This document shows, one piece after another, positions 1 through 9,422 of a stretch of 64,000 bases of DNA. This DNA is from Pirellulaceae bacterium. Its GTDB lineage: Bacteria; Planctomycetota; Planctomycetia; Pirellulales; Pirellulaceae. The stretch is taken from contig JAGYIQ010000003.1 of the NCBI GenBank assembly GCA_018402565.1, positions 385,746 through 449,745 on the forward strand, in the 5' to 3' direction. How positions within the stretch are numbered: the first letter of the stretch is position 1; each line of letters starts with the position of its first letter. The notes under the pieces are model-generated. The model was not told where the DNA came from, did no database searches, and was given only the letters and a program-made list of their open reading frames with translations. Position numbers and translations under genes: made by a program.

Positions 1-1733
1 AGGATGCCTGGGTGGGTTCGCGGCCGGGCGCGGGCTTGGCCCAACGTGGGGTCGATGTAATTCTCAACCCCAGCGCCAGCCACTTCGCCTTTGGCAAGCA
101 CGAGGTGCGGCGGCGATTTGTGATCGAGGGTTCACGAGCGTTTCAAGTCAGCTATGTGTACGCCAACTTGGTCGGCAATGAGGCGGGCCGAGCGATCTAT
201 GATGGCGATGCGATGATCGCCTCGGGCGGCAAGCTGTTGGCCATTGGTCGGCGTTTTTCGTTTGCGGATGTGGAAGTCACGTCGGCCTTGATCGACATCA
301 ATTGGACGCGGATGTTGCGTTTGCAAACCGCCAGCTTTCAACCGCAGGTGCAGGCGCAAGGCACCAGCCGCACGGTGGAGGTGGACTTCGATCTGCCGGT
401 GGCGCCGTTGGTGCCCAGTTCGCCGACGCAGCCGGCCGCCACCCCGGCGACCTTGGCCACCTTGCACAATGTGGAATTGGTGGCGGTCTCCTGCGATCTG
501 GTCGCTGAGGACAACGCCTGTTCGGCGACGACTGCGCCGATGCCGGCGGCCATGTTGGATGATCTGCCGACCAAGGAGTTGGAGTTCACTTACGCCGTCG
601 CCTTGGGGTTGTTTGATTACCTGCGCAAATCGCGCTCGCATGGTTTTGTGGTCTCGCTCAGCGGCGGGGCCGACTCGGCCGCAGTCACTCTGCTGACCTG
701 GTTTGCGTATTATCTGGCGGCCAAACACTTGGGCCGTGACGGCTTGCTGAAGAAGCTCCGCTACATTCCGGCGGTGGCCGCCACCTTGTCCAACACGTCG
801 GCGTCCAACACGTCGGCGTCCAACACTGCTGCGGCCAACACTTCTGCGGCCAACACTTCTGCGGTGCGGGGGCAGAACGAAGGGGCGGAGAGCGTCGGGG
901 ACCCTGCGGCGGAGGCGGAGCGGCTCGCGCGGCAGCTGGTGGGACAGACGGTCTGGACGGTCTACCAGCGGACCGCCAACAGTGGACCGATCACCGAGCA
1001 GGCAGCTCAAGCGATTGCCGCGTGGGCCGGTGCCCGGCACCATGTCTGGGACGTGGAACCCTTGGTGCAACTCTATCAGCAGTTGGCGGCCGACAGTTTG
1101 GGTCGCCCGTTGGACTGGCAGACGGACGACATTGCCCTGCAGAACATCCAGGCGCGAACTCGCTCGCCCAGTGTTTGGTTTTTGGCTAATTTGCATAATG
1201 GATTATTGCTCTCGACCAGCAACCGCAGTGAAGCGGCGGTGGGGTACGCCACGATGGATGGCGATACCTCAGGGGGGTTGGCGCCGATTGCGGGGATCGA
1301 CAAGAACTTCCTGCGGCATTGGTTGCGGTGGTTGGCCGCCGAGGGCCTACCGGGCCTGGGGCCGATTCCGGCGGTGGAGGTGATCAACCAGCAGCAACCG
1401 ACCGCCGAGTTGCGGCCGGCGGATCAGGCGCAGACAGACGAGGGCGACCTGATGCCTTACGACTTGTTGGATACGATCGAGCGGTTGGCGATTCGCGACA
1501 AGATGAGTCCGGCCGAGGTGTTGGAGCATGTGGCATTCCAATTTGCCCAGTATCCACGCGAGACGCTCAAGGTCTGGGTCAGTCGCTTTTTTGTCTTGTT
1601 CAGCCGCAACCAATGGAAGCGCGAGCGGTACGCGCCGAGTTTTCACTTGGACGACGAGAACCTGGACCCGAAGACCTGGTGCCGTTGGCCGATTCTCAGC
1701 GGCGGTTTTGCTGAAGAATTGAAACGATTGTAA
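1..1733 (+). CDS. nadE: Glutamine-dependent NAD+ synthetase, 5' end outside window
   Basis: Makes NAD+ from deamido-NAD+ with ATP, using ammonia released from glutamine by an N-terminal nitrilase-type domain. The first full codons read D-A-W, which fits the family's C-E-D-x-W motif, so the nucleophile Cys would lie about two codons before the window. The rest of the nitrilase fold follows (NPSASHFAFGKHE, then VYANLVG). The synthetase domain starts near residue 190 and has the PP-loop SGGADSAA (about base 658), then STSNRSEAAVGYATMDGD and a C-terminal region ending FAEELKRL. An alanine/asparagine/serine-rich insert with 15-bp repeats sits inside the synthetase domain, about 40 residues after the PP-loop. 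The open frame continues through base 1, so the GTG at 12 is not the start. Family assignment is firm. Confidence 0.93.
   Translation, partial: DAWVGSRPGAGLAQRGVDVILNPSASHFAFGKHEVRRRFVIEGSRAFQVSYVYANLVGNEAGRAIYDGDAMIASGGKLLAIGRRFSFADVEVTSALIDINWTRMLRLQTASFQPQVQAQGTSRTVEVDFDLPVAPLVPSSPTQPAATPATLATLHNVELVAVSCDLVAEDNACSATTAPMPAAMLDDLPTKELEFTYAVALGLFDYLRKSRSHGFVVSLSGGADSAAVTLLTWFAYYLAAKHLGRDGLLKKLRYIPAVAATLSNTSASNTSASNTAAANTSAANTSAVRGQNEGAESVGDPAAEAERLARQLVGQTVWTVYQRTANSGPITEQAAQAIAAWAGARHHVWDVEPLVQLYQQLAADSLGRPLDWQTDDIALQNIQARTRSPSVWFLANLHNGLLLSTSNRSEAAVGYATMDGDTSGGLAPIAGIDKNFLRHWLRWLAAEGLPGLGPIPAVEVINQQQPTAELRPADQAQTDEGDLMPYDLLDTIERLAIRDKMSPAEVLEHVAFQFAQYPRETLKVWVSRFFVLFSRNQWKRERYAPSFHLDDENLDPKTWCRWPILSGGFAEELKRL
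789..863 (+). repeat. Five 15-bp in-frame tandem repeats inside nadE
   Basis: Five consecutive 15-bp units encode N-T-S-A-S or N-T-A/S-A-A/S blocks. Units 1 and 2 are identical, as are units 4 and 5; unit 3 is a variant. The array keeps the reading frame and forms a low-complexity insert in the synthetase domain. Confidence 0.9.
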
Positions 1734-1876
1734 TTGCGCTGTTCTCTGTGACGGCGGTTTCGGCCGACGCGGGACGAGTGTTGACGATGCCGTACGAGCT
1801 GGGAGGCGGGTCGGCCCGGGTCGTGAGGACGATGCGTAGAGCGACGCCAGGGGCCCGCCACGAGCCCACTGCCAGG

Positions 1877-2743
1877 TCAGGGGCCGAGGTACTCCAGGAC
1901 GCTGGCTTCGATGATTTGTCCCAGGGGGGCTTCAACATCGCGGGCGGCGTGGACCACGGCTTCGCCGGAAGTTTCTTCTAGTGCGTCGGGTCGAGCGACG
2001 TTGGTGACGACGCTGATGCCCAGGACGGGGACTTGCAACAGCGATGCGATCGCGACTTCGGGGGTGGTGCTCATGCCGACCACATCGCCGCCCAGCTTGC
2101 GGATCAGGCGGTATTCCGCCCGGGTCTCGTAGTTGGGGCCAGGTAGGGCCACGTACACGCCCGAGCGGGTCGGGATCCCGACGCGGTCGGCGTGGCGCTG
2201 CGCGATGGCTCGCCAGCGACTGCAATAGGCCAAGTCGCCGCGGACGGGCGGGCGTCGGTCCACCTCAGTTGTGGCCACGTGCGACTGGGTAGGTTCGGAC
2301 CCGGGCCAGTAGGACAGCAGGTCGATGTGGCTGGAGAGCAGCACCAGATCGCCGGCTTGCATGCGGGGGTCGACTCCCCCGGCGGCGTTGGTAACGACCA
2401 GTCCCTCGATGCCCAGTGCCGCCATCAGTCGGGTGGGGAACACGGTTTGGTCGAAACTCCAGCCTTCGTAGCGGTGGAAGCGGCCCTGCATGGCGATGGT
2501 GGGGATGCCGGCCAAGCGACCGCAGATGATGCGGCTGCGATGGCCGGTGGCGGTGCTGCGTACGAACCCGGGAACTTCGGAGTAATCCAGTGTGGCTTCG
2601 ACGCTGAGGCGATTGGCCACGCCGCCAGAGCCCGTGCCCAGGATAAGCCCCAATCGCGGGCGGGTGTTCCAGTGTTTCTGCACCTCGGCCACCGCACGCT
2701 GTAGCAAGCTGGGGCGCGAATCGGCCTTGTTGTCGTGGATCAT
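1877..2743 (-). CDS. Purine nucleoside phosphorylase (PNP family 2)
   Basis: Phosphorolyses purine (deoxy)ribonucleosides to base plus (deoxy)ribose-1-phosphate in cytosolic purine salvage. The 288-aa length is usual for the trimeric PNP/MTAP class. Visible motifs in order: phosphate-binding GTGSGGVA near residue 36, GHRSRI near 67, GRFHRYEGW near 86, TNAAGGVDP near 118, the base-binding LPGPNYETRAEYR near 199, GMSTTPEVAIA near 223, and a TNVARP segment near 242. The gene converges on nadE. The Glu and Asn positions fit 6-oxopurine PNP better than MTAP, so inosine/guanosine are the likely substrates (inference). Confidence 0.92.
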   Translation of the reverse strand: MIHDNKADSRPSLLQRAVAEVQKHWNTRPRLGLILGTGSGGVANRLSVEATLDYSEVPGFVRSTATGHRSRIICGRLAGIPTIAMQGRFHRYEGWSFDQTVFPTRLMAALGIEGLVVTNAAGGVDPRMQAGDLVLLSSHIDLLSYWPGSEPTQSHVATTEVDRRPPVRGDLAYCSRWRAIAQRHADRVGIPTRSGVYVALPGPNYETRAEYRLIRKLGGDVVGMSTTPEVAIASLLQVPVLGISVVTNVARPDALEETSGEAVVHAARDVEAPLGQIIEASVLEYLGP

Positions 2744-2947
2744 GCTATGGGGAGACCTTCCATGGGGGCCACGTTTGTTTTTGGGGCGCTTCGGGCTTGA
2801 CGCGTTGGTTGGCGAATATAGGTCAAATTCGGGTTCATTCCAAGCGGATCGTGGGGGAGGGAGGCCCGTGGCGATTGACGGATTTTTTTTGGCAAATAGG
2901 CTGGGGTTGGGTGTTGGTTTGCCGAGGTTTTATCGAGGTCCGCGTTG

Positions 2948-4447
2948 ATGAATTTGTTTAATTTGCTGGGTGGGTCAGGTGCGTCAGGGCGGCGGTCTGT
3001 TGTCGGGCGGGGGCCGCTGGGTCGGATGATGGCGGCGTGCCGCTCGGTAGTTGGTCGCGCACGGGTCGGGGCCTTGGTCTGGGGGGCGTTGTTTCTGGGG
3101 GCCAGCGGTGTGGCTCAGGCCCAGGAGGCTGGCGAGTGGATCGTAGTGGTGGGTGAGGGGCCGCTCAAGGTCCGGGACGAGGTCGTCGGCAAGCTGTACC
3201 CGGGCTCGATCTTGAAGATCACGCAAACCAATGGCAAATGGTTGGCCCTGCAGGGTCAGCGCGGATGGTTGGACAAGAACTACGTGCGGGGCATCGAGGA
3301 GGCGATCGAGCTGTACCAGCGACAGACGGCGGCCAACCCGCAGGACCTGGCGGCGTTTTCGATACTGGGTTCGTTGTACTACCATGAAGCGGTGTATCCC
3401 GCGTCGATCGAGGCCTACAACCAAGCCTTGCGGCTGGATCCCAAGCGGCCGCAATTGTTCAGCAATCGCGGATTGACGCTGTCGGCTCAAGGCCGCTTTG
3501 AATTGGCGGAAAAGGACTTTCAAACGGCGATCAAGTTGGCGCCGAAGTACGCTCAGGCCTATGCCAACTTGGGGCTGCTGTATTTCTCGGCCGACCAGTT
3601 TCCCGCAGCGATCGAGCAGTTCAATCGGGCGATCGAATTGGAGCAAGAGAATCCGGCTCACTACATCAATCGGGCTGGCTGCCTGCGTGAGCAAGGTCGC
3701 TTGGACGATGCGATGCGGGACTTCGTCAAGGCGGTGGAATTGGCCGGCAATGTGCCCGATGGCTACGTGGGTCAGAGCACGGTGCTGATGGACAAGCTGG
3801 ATTTGGCCGGTGCGATCACCGCGGCCGATCGAGCGTTGGAACTGGACAAGACCAATGTCCAGGCCTTGATCAATCGCGGTTGGGCCAAGCACTTGCAAGG
3901 GGATGCGGATGCGGCCTTGCAGGACTTGAATCAAGCGTTGACGCTGGACGGCGAGGATCTGATCGGCCTGCTCAATCGCTCGGCGGTGTTGTTGGAACTC
4001 AAACAATTCGTCGAAGCGGAGGCGGATTTGGCGCGGGCCGAGACCTTGGATGCCGAGCACCCCGGCGTGTGGTTGAACCGGGCCGAGTTGTTCTGGCAGC
4101 AACGCCAATTTGCGGCGGCCAAGCAGGCTTATGAAAAGAGTTGGCAATTGGCCCCGGAACTGGCCGAAGGACAGAACGGGCTGGCGTGGTTCTATGCCAC
4201 GTGCCCGGAGGACAATCTGCGTGACGCCGACGCGGCGGTGCGGTTGGCCACTGCGGCGACCAAGGCCTCGGAGCAGCGGGATTGGTCGCACCTGGACACC
4301 TTGGCGGCCGCCTACGCAAATGCCGGCCGATTTCCTGAGGCGATTCGCACGGTGGAAGCTGCCTTGAAGCTGGCGCCGGCCGGGAAGCAGGCGGAGGTCC
4401 AGCAACGGTTGGAGGGGTATCGGGCCGAGCGGGCGTTCCGTTGGTAG
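2948..4447 (+). CDS. Exported SH3-like plus TPR repeat protein
   Basis: A 499-aa protein with an N-terminal hydrophobic export segment ending in A-Q-A-Q near residue 60. A bacterial SH3-like domain follows (GPLKVRDEVVGKLYPGS then GKWLALQGQRGWLD), then about eight to nine tetratricopeptide repeats filling the rest (for example YNQALRLDPKRPQLFSN). It probably acts outside the cytoplasm as a protein-binding scaffold; no catalytic domain is visible. I chose the ATG at 2948, nine bases after a GAGG ribosome site; TTG at 2945 is one codon upstream. The specific partner is unknown. Confidence 0.8.
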   Translation: MNLFNLLGGSGASGRRSVVGRGPLGRMMAACRSVVGRARVGALVWGALFLGASGVAQAQEAGEWIVVVGEGPLKVRDEVVGKLYPGSILKITQTNGKWLALQGQRGWLDKNYVRGIEEAIELYQRQTAANPQDLAAFSILGSLYYHEAVYPASIEAYNQALRLDPKRPQLFSNRGLTLSAQGRFELAEKDFQTAIKLAPKYAQAYANLGLLYFSADQFPAAIEQFNRAIELEQENPAHYINRAGCLREQGRLDDAMRDFVKAVELAGNVPDGYVGQSTVLMDKLDLAGAITAADRALELDKTNVQALINRGWAKHLQGDADAALQDLNQALTLDGEDLIGLLNRSAVLLELKQFVEAEADLARAETLDAEHPGVWLNRAELFWQQRQFAAAKQAYEKSWQLAPELAEGQNGLAWFYATCPEDNLRDADAAVRLATAATKASEQRDWSHLDTLAAAYANAGRFPEAIRTVEAALKLAPAGKQAEVQQRLEGYRAERAFRW

Positions 4448-4575
4448 GGAACCGCCTGAAGGCGAAACGACGAGCGGCGCGGAATTCTGCTTTCCTTTTG
4501 CCACGGATTTAGTGACAATAGGCCTGGGGGCAGCGACCAGGGAACGGGGAGCGACCGTGCGGTCGCTGCGGGAGC

Positions 4576-7347
4576 TTGTCCGACAGTGCCGGGAGTAGGA
4601 GCGTGGAACCCGTGGAACCGAAGAGTCTGCCGGCAGTGTCGCCCGTCGAAGCGGCTGACTTTGGCGTCTGGGTGGAGCGTTACCAGCGGCTGGTGCGGTG
4701 GCGATTGGCCCGCTGGGTACCGCGTCAGGACGTCGACGATTTGGCACTCGACGTGTTTCGAGCTCTACAACGATCCCTGGAGACTGGGGACGGGGCCACA
4801 GCGACATTTGGGCGTGGTTCCCGAGGGCGCAAACGCTTGCAGGCCTGGCTGTTGGGTGAGGCTCGCGAGCGGGCTCGTCAGCACGTACGGGCCTTGCAGG
4901 GCAGCGACAGCGGTCGCATTGATTACCGGCGTTGGCGATCGCGCCGCCGGCGCTCGCTGCCGCCGGTGGACGCTCTGAGTACCCACCGCTTGAAGCGGGC
5001 CTATCGCCATTATCGCCAGCGCGGCGTCGCTGCGGGTGCCGTCGCTACGGGTGCCGTCGCTGCGGGTGCTGTCGGTGCGCGCGCCGAAGCGGGTGCCGTC
5101 GAGGCCGCTTGGCAAGCCGCGGCGTTGCGGTGTCTGGCCAGCGTACCGCTCCGCTATCGCGAGATCTTGGAGGCCTATTACCTGCGGGCTCGGTCGGCCC
5201 AGAACATCGCCGAACAACGGCAGCGGACCCCAGCGAGTGTCCGTCAGATTCTCTTGCGGGTTCGTCGTCTGGTTACACGAGCGGTTGCGCATCTTCCCCT
5301 GCCTGAGACGGCTCGTGACGGCGATCTGGTGTTGGCGGCGCTGCCCGCTCCCCGGTGGGGGCGGCTGTCGGACCTCCAGTTCGTAGCCGCGTGTCGGGCC
5401 GCCAGTTCGGCCGAAGCTGCAGCGGTCGTCGGTGTGGAAAAAAACTTGGGTGGGCCTCCGCCTTTGGATTCCGAGACGGCGGTCGGAGTGGTGGAGTTGC
5501 CGGGAGCACCGCCGGTCGCGGTGGAGCCACCGCCGCGGGTCTTGTCACCGGGATTGGCTGGTGAGGGTCGTGGTCGTCGATCGAAATGGCTGGAGCCGTG
5601 GGCGCTGGTTGGACTGACGGGAGGTGTGGGGCTGGTGGTCGTTTTGGGGGTATTGCTGAGTTTTTTTGGGCGGAACACGACGCCTGGGGTGGCCGAGACA
5701 GCGGGAGCCGGTGAGGCGCAGGGTGCCCCGTTGGCCGGGGAGCCACAACTCTCGGACCCTGGGGCCTTGGCCCCTGGCGCCTTGGGCCCTGGGCTACCTG
5801 CCGCTGCGGGTGCCGCCCGACCGGCCGCGGGCGTGGGGCCGGATTTCGCAGCCCAACCGCCCCGGGAGCCGGTATTGGAGGATCCCTTCAAGCGTGCGGG
5901 GGAACTGCCCCTGGACCAGGACCAAGACTTGGCAGCGGACCCCGCCAATTTGATCAAAGATGCTGGCCCCGTTGCTGCCGGGCCACAGAGCAGCGAGTTT
6001 GGGTGGGGGCGGTTGATCACCAGTCCGGACGCCCAGTGGCAAGTCGACCCTATGGCGGCTTTGGGGCGGGATTCGGCGACCTGGCAGCGCGAGGGAATCG
6101 AATTGCGGCTGACCCAAGGGCAGGCGGGCTTGGAATTGGCGGAGGGTTGGAGTGTTCGTTTCCAGGGACCGGTTCAACTGCGGCTACGTCGGGCCGCAGG
6201 GGGCGGGCGTGCGGGCGCGAATGCGGGGCCTGGCAAGTCGGTGGAGGTCGAGCTCTTGGACGGCTGGTTCCAGGTGCAGGTGCCAGAGGGGGCAGCGGCG
6301 CCGGCCGAGCTGGTGTTGGCCGCTGAGGCGACTGCCCAAGTGTCGCTGGGCAGCGATGTGTGGCTGCAGGCCTCGCCCGATTTTGGCACTTGCATTGAAG
6401 TGGTGGCCGGTGGAGCGCGCTTGGTGACGGGGCCAAAGCCATGGGAGGTGGTGGAATTGCAGGCGGCGGACCACTATCTGGCTCAGGTGCTGCCGGCATC
6501 GTTCGGCGACCGCGCGACGCCGGCGGCCATTGCTCTTGTTCGTCAGAACGGTGAGTTTATGGGCCGCTTGGTGCAGGATCAGGAGCCGTTGCACACGTCT
6601 CAGCCCTTGATTTTTGAGCGAATGTTTCAAGTTCTACTGCGGCGACTGCGCGAAGCGCCCGAACAAATCGATCGGGATTGGCGGACGGTTGTGGAACAAT
6701 TGGGGGTCGCCGAGCGGGCGGGTCGGGGTAACGACGAGGTGCCGGAGACTTTATATAGCGGAGATCGGCTGCCCGAGTATCCGGAACTGCAGCGGCTCTT
6801 GATGCGGGGGCTGGTGATACCGCAGGGTGGGCCAGGGCAAATGGTGCGTTTGGGCAATGTGGTTGGAGGCCGCGTGGTCGTCAATGGCCGGGAATTCGAC
6901 TTGGGCGATGCTGAGAAAGTGAACCGGGCACGCCAGGAACTGGAAGTCGATGTGAATCAGGCCCGAAACGCGCGGGTCAATCAACGCGTCAATCAGCGGG
7001 GCAATCGCCGCGGCCGCGGCAACCCATTTGATCCGGATGCCATGGTGGAGCAGATGATGGACCACCAAATGCGGCAGTTGGAGGTGATGGCCGACTTGGT
7101 CAACCAATTCGCTGGCGATGCGGCAGTCGTGGGTTTGGCCGAGGCTTTGCCGGGTGGCGGAGAGGATCTTGCCATGAGTTTAGACCCGGTGGTGCACCGC
7201 TTCAGTCAATTGACTGCGGCCACTGGAAAGCAGGATCGCGCGGCCGTGCGTGAGCACTTGCTGCGGGCTTTGAACATTGGCCTGGAGGATGAGCAGCAGC
7301 GAGCCGAGCGGCTGGACGCCATGCGCAGGAAACTTCATCAACGCTAG
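4576..7347 (+). CDS. ECF-sigma-like / transmembrane / FecR-like fusion protein
   Basis: A 923-aa protein with an unusual order of parts. Residues about 27-75 resemble sigma region 2 (FGVWVERYQRLVRWRL, then DVDDLALDVFRAL). Residues about 178-238 resemble sigma region 4 with its helix-turn-helix (SVPLRYREILEAYYL, then NIAEQRQRTPASVRQILLRVRR). A single membrane helix lies near 338-366 (ALVGLTGGVGLVVVLGVLL). Outside it are a Pro/Ala-rich linker and a beta-rich FecR-like segment near 515-660 with W-S-V-R-F, LLDGWFQVQV and AQVSLGSDVW. The C-terminal 200 residues are unrecognised and contain an N/R-rich V-N-Q-R repeat. A 15-bp repeat lengthens the linker between the sigma regions. It would be a membrane-tethered sigma factor carrying its own extracytoplasmic sensor (inference). 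Start is uncertain: TTG 4576, GTG 4603 or GTG 4612. Confidence 0.72.
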   Translation: MSDSAGSRSVEPVEPKSLPAVSPVEAADFGVWVERYQRLVRWRLARWVPRQDVDDLALDVFRALQRSLETGDGATATFGRGSRGRKRLQAWLLGEARERARQHVRALQGSDSGRIDYRRWRSRRRRSLPPVDALSTHRLKRAYRHYRQRGVAAGAVATGAVAAGAVGARAEAGAVEAAWQAAALRCLASVPLRYREILEAYYLRARSAQNIAEQRQRTPASVRQILLRVRRLVTRAVAHLPLPETARDGDLVLAALPAPRWGRLSDLQFVAACRAASSAEAAAVVGVEKNLGGPPPLDSETAVGVVELPGAPPVAVEPPPRVLSPGLAGEGRGRRSKWLEPWALVGLTGGVGLVVVLGVLLSFFGRNTTPGVAETAGAGEAQGAPLAGEPQLSDPGALAPGALGPGLPAAAGAARPAAGVGPDFAAQPPREPVLEDPFKRAGELPLDQDQDLAADPANLIKDAGPVAAGPQSSEFGWGRLITSPDAQWQVDPMAALGRDSATWQREGIELRLTQGQAGLELAEGWSVRFQGPVQLRLRRAAGGGRAGANAGPGKSVEVELLDGWFQVQVPEGAAAPAELVLAAEATAQVSLGSDVWLQASPDFGTCIEVVAGGARLVTGPKPWEVVELQAADHYLAQVLPASFGDRATPAAIALVRQNGEFMGRLVQDQEPLHTSQPLIFERMFQVLLRRLREAPEQIDRDWRTVVEQLGVAERAGRGNDEVPETLYSGDRLPEYPELQRLLMRGLVIPQGGPGQMVRLGNVVGGRVVVNGREFDLGDAEKVNRARQELEVDVNQARNARVNQRVNQRGNRRGRGNPFDPDAMVEQMMDHQMRQLEVMADLVNQFAGDAAVVGLAEALPGGGEDLAMSLDPVVHRFSQLTAATGKQDRAAVREHLLRALNIGLEDEQQRAERLDAMRRKLHQR
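5026..5100 (+). repeat. 15-bp in-frame repeats in the sigma-like linker
   Basis: About four imperfect 15-bp units read G-A-V-A-A/T type blocks in frame between the two sigma-like regions. They lie where sigma regions 2 and 4 are normally joined by a flexible linker. Confidence 0.75.
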
Positions 7348-7513
7348 CTGGAGGCCGGGGCTCTGCAGCACAGGGCAATCGTCGGGGTACAGGGGCTAGT
7401 AAACGCTCGCGGTGTGTCGGGATCAGTTGGCGGGTGCCCTGTCGATCCCGCGCGACTTCGAGTACACTAGGGCGGAGTCCCTGACACACGTTGAACATGT
7501 CCCCCGACAACTC

Positions 7514-8896
7514 ATGAACCGACCCAAACCTCGCTCCGGCGCTTTTCGTCCCAAATCTTCTCGCCCGATGCGGACCTTTGATGCTTCGCCGGTGCCCTCG
7601 ACGCCATCGGTTGCCGACCGCCCGGGTGTTCATCGTAAAAAGCTGAAACTGACCAAGTCCTTCGCCGCCATGGGCCTGCCGCCGTCGATTTTGGCCGCGG
7701 TGCGGGCCGCTGGTTACGAGACACCGACAGCGATCCAAACTAGCCTGGTGCCGTTGGCGATCAAGGGCCATGACTTGGTGGGCCAAGCCCAAACCGGGTC
7801 GGGCAAGACGGCTTCGTTTGCCCTGCCGATTTTGGCGCAGTTGCAAGGCGATTGGGCCGCTGTGCAGGACAACGCTCGCAGCCAAAAACTGCCGCGGGCC
7901 TTGATCATGGTGCCGACGCGCGAGTTGGCCACGCAGGTGGCCGCCGAGATCAACAAATTGGGTCAAGGCCAGAAGGTCCGCTGCATTGCAGTCTATGGTG
8001 GCGTCAACATTCGCACCCAGCAACGGCAACTGCAAGAAGGCTGCCAAGTCGTCGTGGCCACGCCTGGCCGCGTGCTCGATTTGCATTCGCGGGACTCGAT
8101 CGATCTGAGTCGTTTGGAAGTGGTGGTCTTGGACGAGGCCGACCGGATGCTGGACATCGGCTTCCGCCCCGCCATCGAACGGATTCTGCGGAAGTGCCCT
8201 CCGGAACGACAAACATTGATGTTGAGCGCCACCGTTCCCGAGGAAATCCTCCGCCTGGCACAACTGTACATGCGGCAACCCAAGTTGATCTGCCTGCCCA
8301 AGTCCGAGCAGGACAACCGGACGATCGACCAGTACTACTTCTCGGTCGAGGGCGAAAACAAGTACGACTTGTTGGTGGCCGTGTTGGAACGCGAACAACC
8401 GCCACAGTCGATTGTATTCTGTCGCACGAAGCTGGGCACCGAACGCCTGTTCCGTCGCTTGGAGAAGGCGCGTGTCTACGACGGCTTGGCAACGCTGCAT
8501 GGGGATATGAGCCAAGCGGCCCGCGAACGCGTGATGCAGCGGTTCCGCGCCGGCGAGATTCGACTGCTGATCGCCACCGACGTGGTCGGACGCGGCATCG
8601 ATGTCTCGACTGTCTCCCATATCATCAATTTTGATGTCCCCAGCTTGGCGGAAGATTACGTGCACCGGGTCGGACGCACCGGCCGCATGGGACGGGAAGG
8701 GGTCGCCTACACGTTTGTCTCGCGCGATCAGGGCAGCGACTTGACCGCCATCGAATACCAGATCAACCAGCTGCTGAAACGCGATCACATTCCGGGCATC
8801 TCGATCGAGCCGCACGAACGCACGATCGAATCGGAAGCCGAGGCGGCCGAAAACGAAGCCGCGACGCCGACCCCCTCCCGCTATCGCCGCTGGTAG
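7514..8896 (+). CDS. DEAD-box ATP-dependent RNA helicase (RhlE/DeaD group)
   Basis: Cytoplasmic RNA helicase of about 460 aa. All classical motifs are present in order: a Q motif (GYETPTAIQ), motif I AQTGSGKT, Ia PTRELA, Ib TPGRVLD, II DEAD (VLDEADRML), III SAT (LSATVPEE), IV IVFCRTK, V ATDVVGRGIDV and VI HRVGRTGRMGREG. Likely roles are ribosome assembly or mRNA turnover; the exact paralogue cannot be told from sequence alone. The ATG at 7514 is preferred over an upstream in-frame start at 7412 because the extra residues are not helicase-like. The C-terminal tail is short and acidic. Confidence 0.92.
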   Translation: MNRPKPRSGAFRPKSSRPMRTFDASPVPSTPSVADRPGVHRKKLKLTKSFAAMGLPPSILAAVRAAGYETPTAIQTSLVPLAIKGHDLVGQAQTGSGKTASFALPILAQLQGDWAAVQDNARSQKLPRALIMVPTRELATQVAAEINKLGQGQKVRCIAVYGGVNIRTQQRQLQEGCQVVVATPGRVLDLHSRDSIDLSRLEVVVLDEADRMLDIGFRPAIERILRKCPPERQTLMLSATVPEEILRLAQLYMRQPKLICLPKSEQDNRTIDQYYFSVEGENKYDLLVAVLEREQPPQSIVFCRTKLGTERLFRRLEKARVYDGLATLHGDMSQAARERVMQRFRAGEIRLLIATDVVGRGIDVSTVSHIINFDVPSLAEDYVHRVGRTGRMGREGVAYTFVSRDQGSDLTAIEYQINQLLKRDHIPGISIEPHERTIESEAEAAENEAATPTPSRYRRW

Positions 8897-8930
8897 CCCG
8901 AGCGATTGCGGTAACCGTTCACGGGTGGAC

Positions 8931-9422
8931 TTAGCGATTGCGTTTCCGCATCTCGCGTTGGATGTCGAGTTGGGCGTCTTTCTTTTTCAGGTCTTGGCGT
9001 TTGTCGTGGTCTTGTTTGCCGCGGCCCACACCCAGCAGGACTTTGGCGATGCCACGCTCGTTGAAGTACACCCGCAGCGGCACCAAGCTGTAGCCCTTCT
9101 CGGTGGTGCGACCCGCCAATTTGGCCAATTCGCGGGCGTGGACCAACAGCTTGCGAGCTCGGAGGGGCTGGTGGTTCATATAGCTGGCTTGGGGATAGAG
9201 ACCAATGTCGGCATTGACCAGAAACAATTCGCCGTCGCGGATGTGGGCGTAAGCTTCATCCAGAGCCAACTTCCCATCGCGGAGGCTCTTGACCTCGCTG
9301 CCATGCAAGACGATGCCGCACTCGATTTTCTCTAAGATCTCGTACTTGTGGTTGGCCTTGCGATTGTCCGACACGATTTTGTCGCGTGATTCGGCCTTTT
9401 TTTTATCTTTGGATTTGGCCAT
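8931..9422 (-). CDS. smpB: SsrA-binding protein SmpB
   Basis: Binds tmRNA and delivers it to stalled ribosomes for trans-translation. The 163-aa length is typical. Signature segments are NRKANHKYEILEKIECGIVL, GSEVKSLRDGKLALDEAYA, the basic RARKLLVH, and the lysine-rich tail (GKQDHDKRQDLKKKDAQ) that enters the mRNA channel. The ATG at 9422 gives the expected M-A-K-S-K-D-K-K start; the 49 codons upstream in frame are not family-like. No tmRNA gene was seen next to it. Confidence 0.95.
   Translation of the reverse strand: MAKSKDKKKAESRDKIVSDNRKANHKYEILEKIECGIVLHGSEVKSLRDGKLALDEAYAHIRDGELFLVNADIGLYPQASYMNHQPLRARKLLVHARELAKLAGRTTEKGYSLVPLRVYFNERGIAKVLLGVGRGKQDHDKRQDLKKKDAQLDIQREMRKRNR

Noticed and set aside
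2984..4807. 607-codon minus-strand open frame opposite the TPR gene
   Set aside because: It lies antisense to a clearly coding TPR frame and has no family signal; a high-GC shadow.
7202..8815. 537-codon minus-strand open frame opposite the helicase
   Set aside because: The plus strand holds all DEAD-box motifs in order; the antisense frame has none.
8931..9422. tmRNA gene next to smpB
   Set aside because: I looked on both sides for a tRNA-Ala-like acceptor with a tag-coding segment and found none.
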